NCBI RefSeq assembly: GCF_000424465.1
Contig: NZ_AUJY01000012.1
Coordinates: 1-64,000, forward strand
Source: Butyrivibrio hungatei NK4A153
GTDB taxonomy: Bacteria > Bacillota > Clostridia > Lachnospirales > Lachnospiraceae
Direction of reading: 5' to 3'
Length of the DNA: 64,000 bases
A model generated the notes under the pieces. It was not told the origin of the DNA. It saw nothing but the letters and a program-made list of their open reading frames with translations, and did not search any database. This document shows positions 53,672 to 62,868 of this stretch, piece by piece; positions within the stretch are counted from its first letter, which is position 1, and every line of letters begins with the position of its first letter. Made by a program: the position numbers and the translations under genes.

Positions 53672-54595
53672 ATGAATGAATCGGCGCAGAAGTTAAAGGA
53701 CAGCATAGAAAAGAGAATAGTCGGAAAAGGTGATGTGATCGAGAAAATCATAATCGCACTTTTGGCAGGAGGCCATGTTCTTTTGGAGGATGTGCCGGGA
53801 GTTGGTAAGACGACGCTTGCAAAGGCGCTTGCGGATTCCGTGTCGCTTTCTTTTGCAAGGATTCAGTGTACTCCTGATACGATGCCGTCAGATATAACGG
53901 GTATTTCAATCTACGATTCGAAAAAAGGAGAATTCTCTGTGATGCCGGGACCTGTTGTGAGCAATATTGTCCTTGCGGATGAGATTAACAGAACCTCGCC
54001 AAAGACGCAGTCGGCTCTCTTGGAAGTAATGGAAGAGCACAGGGTTACTATAGACGGTAAACCTATTGATGTTCCGCAGCCGTTTATGGTAATAGGAACG
54101 CAGAATCCCGTGGATATGGCGGGAACGTATCCGCTTCCCGAAGCTCAACTTGACCGTTTCATGATCAAATTGTCGGTGGGATATCCTGATACGAAAGCAT
54201 CGGAAGATATGGCGGAGAGATTTCTTTTGGGGCAGCTCCATGAAGAGACTGAATCCGTTCTTTCGGGAAAAGATATCCTGGATATGAGAAAAGACGTAGC
54301 TTCGGTCGCTGTAAAAGATAATCTTCGAAGCTATGCGGTAAATATTACAGATGCGACCAGAAATAAGCCGGAGATTGCAGTAGGTGCTTCGCCGAGAGCT
54401 CTTTTGTCCATGTTAAGATGCGCTCAGGCCAAAGCATACCTTGCGGGAAGAGATTATTGCATCCCTGAAGATATCGCAGATGCGGCTAAACTTACACTTC
54501 CTCACAGACTGATACTTACGAAAGAAGCAAGGCTCAGCCATATAACGAGCGAAGATCTGATCAAGACCATTCTTGGAAAAGTAATCGTACCATGA
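53672..54595 (+). CDS. MoxR-family AAA ATPase
   Basis: 307 residues from ATG (CAGGAGG 8 nt upstream). Walker A EDVPGVGKTTLAKALA, Walker B IVLADEINRTSPKTQSALLE, sensor region VIGTQNPVDMAGTYPLPEAQ and a C-terminal helical lid. MoxR ATPases act as chaperones that load metals or assemble complexes with DUF58/VWA partners. It overlaps the DUF58 gene by 4 nt. Confidence 0.93.
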   Translation: MNESAQKLKDSIEKRIVGKGDVIEKIIIALLAGGHVLLEDVPGVGKTTLAKALADSVSLSFARIQCTPDTMPSDITGISIYDSKKGEFSVMPGPVVSNIVLADEINRTSPKTQSALLEVMEEHRVTIDGKPIDVPQPFMVIGTQNPVDMAGTYPLPEAQLDRFMIKLSVGYPDTKASEDMAERFLLGQLHEETESVLSGKDILDMRKDVASVAVKDNLRSYAVNITDATRNKPEIAVGASPRALLSMLRCAQAKAYLAGRDYCIPEDIADAAKLTLPHRLILTKEARLSHITSEDLIKTILGKVIVP

Positions 54596-55662
54596 AGATA
54601 ACAATTAATAAAAAAGGACTGATCATCTATCTTACAGCACTTGTAGCCGGCATAATATTTGCAAGTTTTTATGGCGGTCCTGTTGCTTATGCGCCACTTT
54701 TTGCGCTTCTTTTGATCATTCCTGTTTCGGTAATATATATTGTCTTAAATTATGCCTTTCTGAGAGTCTATCAGGAGGTCGAAGTCCACAAGCTCACCAA
54801 AGGTGAGGATCACAAGTACCGCACGCTTATCGAAAATGCGGGGGTTCTTCCTATTCACAATATGGAGATCGGCACATTCAAAAGCCGGTGTAATCTCTAT
54901 GAAATTCCGGATAAAACAAAGCTTTCACTTGATATTCATGAGAAAAAAGAGTTGTTTTCGGGCATTAATTGCCTTTTTGCGGGAGTTTATGATGTCGGAA
55001 TCGAGAATGTATCTTTTACAGATCCGTTTCATATTATTTCCGCTAGATTTAATATTCCGTATTCATTTAGGGCTGTTGTAAAGCCGAGGATAACTGAGAT
55101 TGCAGGGAAGGCGCTGGACCTTGAGAACCTGTACAGCAGCCGCGGGCGTAAGAGTGAGAGGATTCTTGAAGACATTCCGGGAAATGACATACGTCCGTAT
55201 ATAAAAGGCGACAGTCTTTCGTCTGTTAACTGGAAAGCCTCAGCCAAGGCTTCAAAGCTGATGGTCAGAGTTCCTGACAAGATGGAAAAAAGAACGTTGT
55301 CTATCCTGATGAATGCCGATAATACGCCTGAACGTGAGCAGGATACGGATTTTCTCATAAAGCGTGATTATTTCCTTGAGTTTGTGGTTTCGGCGGCATG
55401 GCTGTTTGGAAATCAGGGAATTCCCGTGACAATCGTATATCCCGCAGGAACGGTAAGAGAGAAGCTTGTTGATTCGAGAGAGAGTTTCATGGATTTTTAT
55501 AACGCGGTTTCAGACGGCGTGTTCTATTCATCGGATTTGGAATATACAAAAATCTGTGATCTGGCAAAAGCTTGCAGGAGTAATAAAAATGACAGAGAAA
55601 CATGGATTGTTATCACTGAAAATCCCGGGGCGGGAGAAAATTTTATCAGTATTTGCGACTGA
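54592..55662 (+). CDS. DUF58 membrane protein
   Basis: The 356-residue protein has two N-terminal spans (~8-26 and ~30-52), a beta-rich region, then the DUF58 signature GNDIRPYIKGDSLSSVNWKA (~residues 198-217) before a VWA-like remainder. It is the usual partner of MoxR ATPases; precise role unknown. Its start overlaps the moxR stop (ATGA), and its end overlaps the transglutaminase gene by 74 nt. Confidence 0.9.
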   Translation: MKITINKKGLIIYLTALVAGIIFASFYGGPVAYAPLFALLLIIPVSVIYIVLNYAFLRVYQEVEVHKLTKGEDHKYRTLIENAGVLPIHNMEIGTFKSRCNLYEIPDKTKLSLDIHEKKELFSGINCLFAGVYDVGIENVSFTDPFHIISARFNIPYSFRAVVKPRITEIAGKALDLENLYSSRGRKSERILEDIPGNDIRPYIKGDSLSSVNWKASAKASKLMVRVPDKMEKRTLSILMNADNTPEREQDTDFLIKRDYFLEFVVSAAWLFGNQGIPVTIVYPAGTVREKLVDSRESFMDFYNAVSDGVFYSSDLEYTKICDLAKACRSNKNDRETWIVITENPGAGENFISICD

Positions 55663-57856
55663 GGCGGTATGTACACTATTTGCCTTTTCTTTTGCTGCGG
55701 TTTTTTCAGAAATCATCAGAGGGGGTATGGGTGATAATGCATTTGCCGGAGACGTTTCTTTCCCATTTTGGGCGATAGTTTTCTTTATGTTGTTTACAGG
55801 ACTTTACTATATATTCCGCCTCTTTGTTTCGGGAATTGCTTCGGCTGTCCTTTCAGCTGTTCCAGCTTTTTTCTTATTCTTTTTGTTAAAAGATTTATCG
55901 GCCATTCCGGTTCTTCTGCCTTCGATGGTCTTTGGCGTGGTTCTGAGGCTGGCGATTCATTTTATACCAAGTAGGGAAAAGAAACTTCTATATGCGGTTA
56001 TTTTGTTGGATATTGTTGTAATTGGGCTTTTTATTGGAAAGAGTAGCTTTACGGGAGAAAATTTAGCAGAGAAAGTTATGTGCATATGCCTTGCAGCGCT
56101 GACACTTTCGGCTGTTCAGACTTTTTTCTTCGAAAAGAACAAGGCTTCGTTTCCAATTTATTATTTCCTGATCATTGCGATGGTTACGTTGATATTTCCT
56201 ATGAAAAAAGAGCCTATAGACTGGAATAAAGTTGTTGATCTGGGTCAGAGGTTTGTCTACAGGATTGAAAGTATTGCTTCTGATGTATCTTACCGCTTTG
56301 CGTCTACTTTTGGAGATAGTTATACGGCAGGCTACAGTTCTTTTACCTCAACCGGAAAAAAGATCACAGAGGGCGAAAGAACGCAGCTTATTATCGAGTC
56401 TATAGACGCGCCTTATTATACATATTTGGATGAGGAGACGGGGAAAAATACAAAGCTTAGAAAGACGCTGTATCTTGCGGGCGGAATAGGAACAGATAAG
56501 GCGCAGTTTGCCGAATTTATAGCTTTTTTGTATGCAAATGGGACAGACAGGGAAAGGGCGCTGACGTTTACTGAAGTTTCGAACATTGACCTTGAGTATG
56601 CTTATATAGACACAAAGGATGTGATAGTGCCGTCGAGAGCGCTACTGGTGACCGAGGGCGAGAAAAAAGTTCGGGAAGGCGTCAGCGAAAAAGCTCACAG
56701 AAAGGGATATAGAATAAGTGTAAAGTATCTGGATATAGACTACGCAAGTCCTGAGCTTACCTCGATGTTAAAAGATGCGCCCACAGAACTTCCAAAGCTC
56801 ACATATGATGAAGTATGCGACTATGTTAGTGGGCTATGGGGAATACAATTTACCGAGATGATGAGCCGTGATGAGTATGAGGAGGCTTTGGCTGAGATTG
56901 GGAACGGCGCAAAAAGCGAGTATCTGGACGTGACGGGAGTCACCCCGGAACTTAAGGAGCTTGCGGATAAGGTTACTTCAGGAGCTGAATCAGACTATGA
57001 TAAATGCAGGTTTTTGGAGGAATATCTCAGACAGTATCCGTACAGCAAGGATGCAGTCGGAGGATATAATTCCGAATCAAATATGAGTACGGCGGAGGGA
57101 ATGGCGGATATCGCGGAGAGATTTCTTTTTGATACGAAAAAAGGATATTGTGTCCACTATACATCTTCCATGATAATGTTACTGCGACTTTCGGGGATTC
57201 CTGCAAGGGCAGCAAGCGGATTTAGATATGCATTTCCTTTTGACAGGAAAGATAAATATGAAGTCAGTTCAAGGTGCGCACATGTCTGGCCTGAGGCTTA
57301 TATTGAGAATGTTGGATGGATTCCGTTTGAGCCGACAGGGGCTTATTACGCTTTATCAGCTACTTCCTGGCATAGGAGCGGAGTTAATGCGGATGATGGA
57401 TGGACTGCAGAATATCATGGCGGAATCAATCCGTATGATTCGTCAAAAATTCCTGCTCATGGTGATGAAGAGGGAGAAGATGAGAAAGTCTCCGCACTTT
57501 TGGCATTTAAGGTTTTTCTACCGACTGTAATCTTTACCGCGGCCATTATAATCATATTGGCTCTTGGAGTATATTTGATAAAGATTTTGCGCTACAGATA
57601 CGCAACTCCCGGGCAAAAACTTTTTTACGATGTTGAACAGATAAAAAAGAGCCTTCTAAAGCGCTCGGGAGGAGCACTCACAGACAAGGGACTGTTGTTT
57701 GAGTTTACGGAAGCTGCACCCGAGGATATTCGGGAGGAACTTGGCAAAGTGTTTGATGTCTTTTACCGAGTGGTATACGGAAACGGGGATGGCACAGAGC
57801 CAACGGCTGAAGAAAATGAGCTTGCTTTTGAAATGCGAAAAAAATTAATGCGATAG
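55589..57856 (+). CDS. Membrane transglutaminase-like protein
   Basis: About 755 residues from the ATG with GCAGGAG 8 nt upstream; longer in-frame starts run through the DUF58 gene without a site. Several N-terminal spans (~25-220) are followed by a large external region with a transglutaminase-like core: KKGYCVHYTSS (Cys), CAHVWPEAYI (His) and the following acidic residue in WIPFEPTG. A C-terminal span and cytoplasmic tail end the protein. It is the third member of the MoxR-DUF58-transglutaminase cassette; substrate unknown. Confidence 0.88.
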   Translation: MTEKHGLLSLKIPGREKILSVFATEAVCTLFAFSFAAVFSEIIRGGMGDNAFAGDVSFPFWAIVFFMLFTGLYYIFRLFVSGIASAVLSAVPAFFLFFLLKDLSAIPVLLPSMVFGVVLRLAIHFIPSREKKLLYAVILLDIVVIGLFIGKSSFTGENLAEKVMCICLAALTLSAVQTFFFEKNKASFPIYYFLIIAMVTLIFPMKKEPIDWNKVVDLGQRFVYRIESIASDVSYRFASTFGDSYTAGYSSFTSTGKKITEGERTQLIIESIDAPYYTYLDEETGKNTKLRKTLYLAGGIGTDKAQFAEFIAFLYANGTDRERALTFTEVSNIDLEYAYIDTKDVIVPSRALLVTEGEKKVREGVSEKAHRKGYRISVKYLDIDYASPELTSMLKDAPTELPKLTYDEVCDYVSGLWGIQFTEMMSRDEYEEALAEIGNGAKSEYLDVTGVTPELKELADKVTSGAESDYDKCRFLEEYLRQYPYSKDAVGGYNSESNMSTAEGMADIAERFLFDTKKGYCVHYTSSMIMLLRLSGIPARAASGFRYAFPFDRKDKYEVSSRCAHVWPEAYIENVGWIPFEPTGAYYALSATSWHRSGVNADDGWTAEYHGGINPYDSSKIPAHGDEEGEDEKVSALLAFKVFLPTVIFTAAIIIILALGVYLIKILRYRYATPGQKLFYDVEQIKKSLLKRSGGALTDKGLLFEFTEAAPEDIREELGKVFDVFYRVVYGNGDGTEPTAEENELAFEMRKKLMR

Positions 57857-57884
57857 AGTTTGGGGCTACAAAATAGATATATTG

Positions 57885-57925
57885 AGGGATAGTCAAACTT
57901 TTATATGGCTTGATTATCCCTTTAA
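57885..57925 (+). repeat. Terminator-like hairpin, copy A of a 41-nt repeat
   Basis: AGGGATAGTCAA...TTGATTATCCC (11-bp stem with one GU, 13-nt loop), then TTTAA. Nearly the same sequence recurs at 61056-61096. It ends the transglutaminase operon. Confidence 0.8.
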
Positions 57926-58008
57926 AATAAAAAAAATAAATTTTTTGCGCACATTTATCATGCGGCTTACGTCTAACATTATAGAAGGGAGGATGTGAGA
58001 CGATTTCC

Positions 58009-58503
58009 ATGGAAATAGAACAGTATTATGACAAGATATATCGATATTGCTACTTTAAAGTACATAACAAAGCACTGGCAGAAGACCTGACGCAGGAAAC
58101 ATTCTTACGATTCCTCGGCGCAGATTGCGAATACCCTGACAGATACTTATATACAATCGCAAGAAATCTGTGTATAGATGAGTATCGGAAAAATAGGCCA
58201 GAGCTGACAAATTTTGAGGATTGCACAGAAGAATTGTGGATTCAGAACGGATTTGAAAATACGATTGTGGATAAGTTGTCAGTGAAGCAGGCGCTCGATG
58301 AACTGTCTGATGAAGACAGGGAATTATTGATACTCAGATATGTAAATGACGAGCCTATGTCCGAGATATGTAAAGTTACCGGATTATCAAGGTTTGCGGT
58401 CTATAGAAGGTTAAAAGAGGCAAAGAGCAGGTTATCAACGCTCTTGGAAAGGGGAAACGATGAGAGATTCAGAGATGAAAAGCTTGCTGAAGAATTACTG
58501 TGA
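58009..58503 (+). CDS. ECF-type RNA polymerase sigma factor
   Basis: The 164-residue protein has sigma region 2 (YDKIYRYCYFKVHNKALAED LTQETF, with the -10-binding RNLCIDEYRK segment) and region 4 helix-turn-helix (SDEDRELLILRYVNDE; SEICKVTGLSRFAVYRRLKE). No region 3, as in ECF sigmas. The ribosome site GGGAGG is about 16 nt before the ATG, an unusually long gap. It overlaps the next gene by 44 nt and probably directs its own operon. Confidence 0.88.
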   Translation: MEIEQYYDKIYRYCYFKVHNKALAEDLTQETFLRFLGADCEYPDRYLYTIARNLCIDEYRKNRPELTNFEDCTEELWIQNGFENTIVDKLSVKQALDELSDEDRELLILRYVNDEPMSEICKVTGLSRFAVYRRLKEAKSRLSTLLERGNDERFRDEKLAEELL

Positions 58504-59194
58504 GGCTCCCGACAATATGAAAAAAGATGCGTTTATCCGCAGTATCAGAAAAAAGCAGCAATTTGAGAAAGTTGGTTTTATTAATATGCTTGCACTGCAG
58601 GCCCGTTATATACGCAAAAGAGTTTGGATAGTCTCAATCCTTATTCTGGCATGGGCGATATTTAGTATTGGCGGCCTGGAAAGTGAAAAAGTAGAAATGA
58701 TAGCTAAGATAATGCCATTTTTTGCTTGCTTTGGTCTGGTCGAGGTATGCAGGGCAAAGATGCATGATATGTCAGAACTTGAAGGAACAACTCGTTTTTC
58801 CGCAAAGGGAGCATATTTTGCCAAGATGGCTGTAATTGCGATGGCACATTTTTTTACAATAATATTACTCGCAGTCTTTACGCCGGGAGCGCATGAGAAA
58901 GGGTGTCTTATAGTTATGGCAAGGCTGCTTATCCCGTATGTTGTCACAAGTATCCTTTCGATGGAGGCAGAAAGACATTGCAGAAGTTGGGGAAAAGATA
59001 ATGAGAACATTCATATCGCGATTCCCTTTGGTGTTGCTTTGGCGGTATTTTGCGTGCGAGAGCTTATATACAATATGCACGTGACAGACAGTACGGATGC
59101 ATCCAAAGTGATGGCATTGCTGCTCGTAGTATTGGTATTTCAGACAATTGAAGTGAAAAAGACAGTTAAGTTGGAGGAGCTTATATGGAATTAA
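58460..59194 (+). CDS. Polytopic membrane protein, possible anti-sigma partner
   Basis: The 244-residue protein has a ~45-residue charged cytoplasmic N-terminus and about six spans. No zinc-finger anti-sigma motif is visible. AAAGGGGAAACG precedes the ATG. The position between the ECF sigma and ABC genes, with both ends overlapping neighbours (44 and 10 nt), suggests it is either the sigma's membrane regulator or part of the transporter. Both are inference. Confidence 0.7.
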   Translation: MRDSEMKSLLKNYCEAPDNMKKDAFIRSIRKKQQFEKVGFINMLALQARYIRKRVWIVSILILAWAIFSIGGLESEKVEMIAKIMPFFACFGLVEVCRAKMHDMSELEGTTRFSAKGAYFAKMAVIAMAHFFTIILLAVFTPGAHEKGCLIVMARLLIPYVVTSILSMEAERHCRSWGKDNENIHIAIPFGVALAVFCVRELIYNMHVTDSTDASKVMALLLVVLVFQTIEVKKTVKLEELIWN

Positions 59195-59877
59195 AGATAG
59201 ACAGGCTTACAAAGCAATATGAAAACAAAATTGCGGTAGACAGGATGAGTCTAAACCTTGAAAAAGGTGTAACCGGACTTCTTGGCGCAAACGGCGCAGG
59301 TAAGACAACGCTTATGCGTATGATGGTAGGATTGCTGTCACCGACAAGCGGAGAAATAACTTATGACGGTATTCCTGTCAGATCAGAGGAATTCAGAAAT
59401 TTACTGGGATATTTGCCACAGGATTTTGGATATTATCCTGAGTTTTCGGGAAAAGATTTTTTGATGTATTTCTGCGCGCTGAAAGGACTCAATAAGAAAG
59501 CTGCGAAAGCAAGGACGTCAGAGCTTTTAAAGCTTGTAGGGCTTGAGGATGTTGCAGGCAAAAAGGTCAAAAATTATTCCGGAGGAATGAAACAACGCTT
59601 AGGAATAGCGCAGGCGCTTATAAATCGCCCGGAAGTGCTTGTTTTGGATGAGCCCACGGCAGGGCTTGATCCCAAGGAGAGAGTGAGATTTAGGGAGCTT
59701 ATTGAGAAGCTTGGAGATGAGGCGATAGTTCTTTTGTCCACGCATATTGTATCTGATATTGAGCACATAGCTGACAGGATAGTTATGATGAATGAAGGAC
59801 AGATAGTATGGCAGGGAACATGGAAAGAAGAGGATGGAAGTTTAGAGGATTTTTACCTGAATACATTTAAGCAATAA
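59185..59877 (+). CDS. ABC transporter ATP-binding protein
   Basis: The 230-residue protein has Walker A LGANGAGKTTLM, Q-loop LPQDFGYYPEF, signature YSGGMKQRLGIAQALI, Walker B VLVLDEPTAGLDPKER and H-loop LLSTHIVSDI. It is of the ABC-2 exporter/drug-resistance type. GGAGGAG lies before the ATG inside the previous gene. The permease follows after 15 nt. Confidence 0.95.
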   Translation: MELKIDRLTKQYENKIAVDRMSLNLEKGVTGLLGANGAGKTTLMRMMVGLLSPTSGEITYDGIPVRSEEFRNLLGYLPQDFGYYPEFSGKDFLMYFCALKGLNKKAAKARTSELLKLVGLEDVAGKKVKNYSGGMKQRLGIAQALINRPEVLVLDEPTAGLDPKERVRFRELIEKLGDEAIVLLSTHIVSDIEHIADRIVMMNEGQIVWQGTWKEEDGSLEDFYLNTFKQ

Positions 59878-59892
59878 GACCGGAGGATAATT

Positions 59893-61038
59893 ATGGAAAA
59901 AAGACATTGTTTTGGGATGCTGTACAAATATGAGCTTTTAAAAATATTGAAGAATAAAGTTGCGCTGGTAACATTTATTGTTGCGTTCTGCTTTGCATTT
60001 ATTCAAGGTGAATTTGAAGTGAGTGGCAATATTACTCCGAAGGATTTGGAAAAGTACCAAGAGATTGATGATAGGGCTGTCGATCAGAGCTTATTGAATG
60101 AGTTAAAGGAAATATCCGATGATGCCGGAAATATTCAAGATGAAAACAGAAAAGGGTATGAGCAATTATCAGCTTGGATGGAGGAAACTATCGGTTACAG
60201 AGCACCGATAAAAGAACTTGATATTGATACGGTATATTCGAAAAGAGAGAAGAACATACAAGAAGGCTATGACGCCATGCGCCTTACGCAGGGAGAAATC
60301 GGCTTCTGGGCAAATAAGGAAAAAGAGGTTAATAAGCCGTTTTTGTTCCATGAGACTATCAGATCGGGCGGTATACTTGAAGGAACTACAAATTATATGT
60401 TACTTATGGCAATAATTATTGGTGCAAGTCTTTCGATGATTTTTGCATCAGAAACTCAGAGAAAAACCGATCCTATGCTTAGAGTGGCAATAAACGGGAA
60501 TAAAGAGCTTTATTTTGCCAAGATACTTGCAGGAATGAGTTATATTTTCGGATGTATCATTGTCTTGCTTATTACTTTCTATGCGTATGCCGCGTGCAGG
60601 TGGGGAATTACAGGGATGGATTGCATGGTACAGTCATATTGTCCTCTTGCGCGAATTGATATGACCATAGGTGAACTGCTTGTAATTATATTAATGCTTC
60701 TTTTCTGCGGAATACTACTTATTTCATCATTTGCGCTTTTTTTATCAAATGTCACAAGAAATGGCGTAGCTACGATGACAATAGTTATTGGTTCATTTAT
60801 AGGTTTGTTAGTGGCTACGCTTCATGTGCCGTTAAAGTTAAGAGTGTTATCGCAAATCCTGTATATGTTGCCCGGAACGATGGTATCTTCATCGATTCTG
60901 TACGACTATAGGTTGATAAGAATCGGAAAGTACTTTATGTCTTACCAGATCGCACCGATTGTGTATATCTTGTTTTCGATTGCATTTATTGTTGCAGGAT
61001 ATGTATTTTATGATAAGTATGAGATAAAGAGTAATTAA
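59893..61038 (+). CDS. ABC-2-type permease
   Basis: The 381-residue protein has one N-terminal span (~20-38), a ~115-residue external charged domain, then about five further spans (~160-375). This is the layout of ABC-2/bacitracin-type exporter permeases. GGAGG precedes the ATG. It pairs with the ATPase gene upstream. The cargo (peptide, antibiotic or lipid) cannot be read. Confidence 0.82.
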   Translation: MEKRHCFGMLYKYELLKILKNKVALVTFIVAFCFAFIQGEFEVSGNITPKDLEKYQEIDDRAVDQSLLNELKEISDDAGNIQDENRKGYEQLSAWMEETIGYRAPIKELDIDTVYSKREKNIQEGYDAMRLTQGEIGFWANKEKEVNKPFLFHETIRSGGILEGTTNYMLLMAIIIGASLSMIFASETQRKTDPMLRVAINGNKELYFAKILAGMSYIFGCIIVLLITFYAYAACRWGITGMDCMVQSYCPLARIDMTIGELLVIILMLLFCGILLISSFALFLSNVTRNGVATMTIVIGSFIGLLVATLHVPLKLRVLSQILYMLPGTMVSSSILYDYRLIRIGKYFMSYQIAPIVYILFSIAFIVAGYVFYDKYEIKSN

Positions 61039-61055
61039 AACTATAGAAAAAGAGA

Positions 61056-61096
61056 AGGGATAATCAAGTGTTTAGATGGCTTGATTATCCCTTTAA
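61056..61096. repeat. Bidirectional terminator, copy B of the 41-nt repeat
   Basis: AGGGATAATCAA-13-nt loop-TTGATTATCCC, perfect 11-bp stem, then TTTAA on the plus strand and a CTCTTTTTC run on the minus strand. It shares ~36 of 41 bases with copy A at 57885-57925, including the loop end ATGGC. Confidence 0.85.
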
Positions 61097-61101
61097 CAAT
61101 A

Positions 61102-62793
61102 TTATCGTACTTCTAATTTCCAGATATTGTCAGGAAATTCGGTAGCTTCAATATCATGTTTTGAAATCTTTTTAAGATGTGTAATGATCATGTTTCGCTT
61201 ATCTTCCGAATCGCAGTGAAGAAAGACGGGTTTCTGGCTGATAAGTGCGGTCATTGGATTATCAAAACCATGTTCACGCGCAGAATGTAACGCTGTAGGT
61301 GATGGCAATACCCAGTTTCCGGCGTAGCATGAATTGCTGAATAAATTATTCCATTTTGCATAAGTGAGCGATGCGGGATTATTTGTTACATAAAAATCAG
61401 TCAAAATATAGAAATTTTCCGGATTTTCAGCAAATGTTTCCAAACGTCCGGATATATCCGCTTCATGTTCAACAATATGCTTGTCCTTGACGTATCTCCA
61501 TTGGTATGTCATACCTACTGAATAAGCTCCGAAAAGTATCACCGCAATACAGATAAACAAAGCACGAGTCTTTTTCGACGGTACGCGGCTAATGTCTTGC
61601 TGAGCTTTGGACAGATAGAATCCGGAAAGGAATACCGCCGATAAAAATACTCCTATTTCAACTCTCCACATATATCTGTTAATGCAGGCAAAGTACCAAT
61701 ACATCATTACTACACAGCCTAAAATACCTAATCCGAATAATTTATCGGGATAGTTTTTTCTAAGCAGAAAAAATACAATGAAAATCCAGGTAAGGAATAC
61801 GGGACCTAAGCTTTCGAAAGGATTTCGGGTGGGAATATTAAATAAGTTAATGAATGTCTGCTTTATAATGTCGACACTAAGTCTGATTTTGCAATTGTTG
61901 AAGGGCTGTTCAATAGAATATACCTTTTTGAGCCAGGAAATATCGTAAAAATCAGTATCACCAAATAACCAATTGCCGTAAAGCGCAATATCATTTTCAT
62001 CAGTATTGATTGAATCATATTCTGGGGGATTGTGCGTGTAATCCAGACACATATAATCGCGCAGATTAACGCTTGCCTGATCATATTCCCAGTATTCTTT
62101 CCATTCGGGATGAAGTGCCCTAAAGGAGTGCTCGGAAACCAATAGAATAATAATTCCAAGTACAAGCGCAATTACCGGTTTTATAATGACTTTAAATTTT
62201 GGAAGATTCTGCTGTTTGTAATTCGCTAAATAGAACACTGTTATAAATACTGCGAAAAAAGGGAGTGCCATTAACATACACTTAAAGCGTTCCGAGGTTC
62301 CATATACAAAGAGCAATGCGCCCCATATCCAATGCAGATTCTCTTTGCATATCGAATGAAATATGATGATAAAGCCGGATATAATCCACAATGAAGCGGA
62401 TTTGGTGTACTGCACCGCGATATAGTAGTCTCTCGCAAGTATGATATTTATAAAGACGGTTATTGCTTCAGCTAAAAAGAGATCGAATTTTTCAAGACAT
62501 ATGCTGCAAGATGCAGATATAGAAATTACACTGAGGCCGACCATGATCCAATAATACCAATTGATCTGCGGGAGTATCATATTTAGAAGATAAGCAGGTA
62601 CTCCATAGAGTATATTGCTGTATGGCATATAGAAGTTGAAGATATCTCCGAATGCCCCGGCGCTGATAAGATTTCTAAAAGTATCATCATTTCCGGCGTA
62701 GTCAAGGCAACCGCCCATAATGCTGAAACCACACATTATTACTGTTGTAATGAAAATTAAGAGAGACTTATGCTTTGAGAATTGCGATTTCAT
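61102..62793 (-). CDS. Polytopic membrane protein, glycosyltransferase-like
   Basis: 563 residues from the second ATG (GGAG 8 nt upstream; the first ATG at 62805 has no site). About a dozen spans. A conserved-looking external DYAGNDDTFRNL loop sits after span 1, and a soluble C-terminal domain of ~130 residues ends the protein. The acidic first loop and layout resemble integral-membrane sugar transferases and DUF6056-type proteins. It is convergent with the ABC module through the shared terminator. Function unproved. Confidence 0.68.
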   Translation of the reverse strand: MKSQFSKHKSLLIFITTVIMCGFSIMGGCLDYAGNDDTFRNLISAGAFGDIFNFYMPYSNILYGVPAYLLNMILPQINWYYWIMVGLSVISISASCSICLEKFDLFLAEAITVFINIILARDYYIAVQYTKSASLWIISGFIIIFHSICKENLHWIWGALLFVYGTSERFKCMLMALPFFAVFITVFYLANYKQQNLPKFKVIIKPVIALVLGIIILLVSEHSFRALHPEWKEYWEYDQASVNLRDYMCLDYTHNPPEYDSINTDENDIALYGNWLFGDTDFYDISWLKKVYSIEQPFNNCKIRLSVDIIKQTFINLFNIPTRNPFESLGPVFLTWIFIVFFLLRKNYPDKLFGLGILGCVVMMYWYFACINRYMWRVEIGVFLSAVFLSGFYLSKAQQDISRVPSKKTRALFICIAVILFGAYSVGMTYQWRYVKDKHIVEHEADISGRLETFAENPENFYILTDFYVTNNPASLTYAKWNNLFSNSCYAGNWVLPSPTALHSAREHGFDNPMTALISQKPVFLHCDSEDKRNMIITHLKKISKHDIEATEFPDNIWKLEVR

Positions 62794-62868
62794 TTTTTTC
62801 TCCATGATATTTGAATAATGTATTTAGAAGAATTAGAGATAGCGCCACCATGTAAGATGGCGCCATTT

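Noticed and set aside
53672..57856. MoxR-DUF58-transglutaminase as a novel system
   Set aside because: This three-gene order is common across bacteria; its role is unclear but the cassette is well known.
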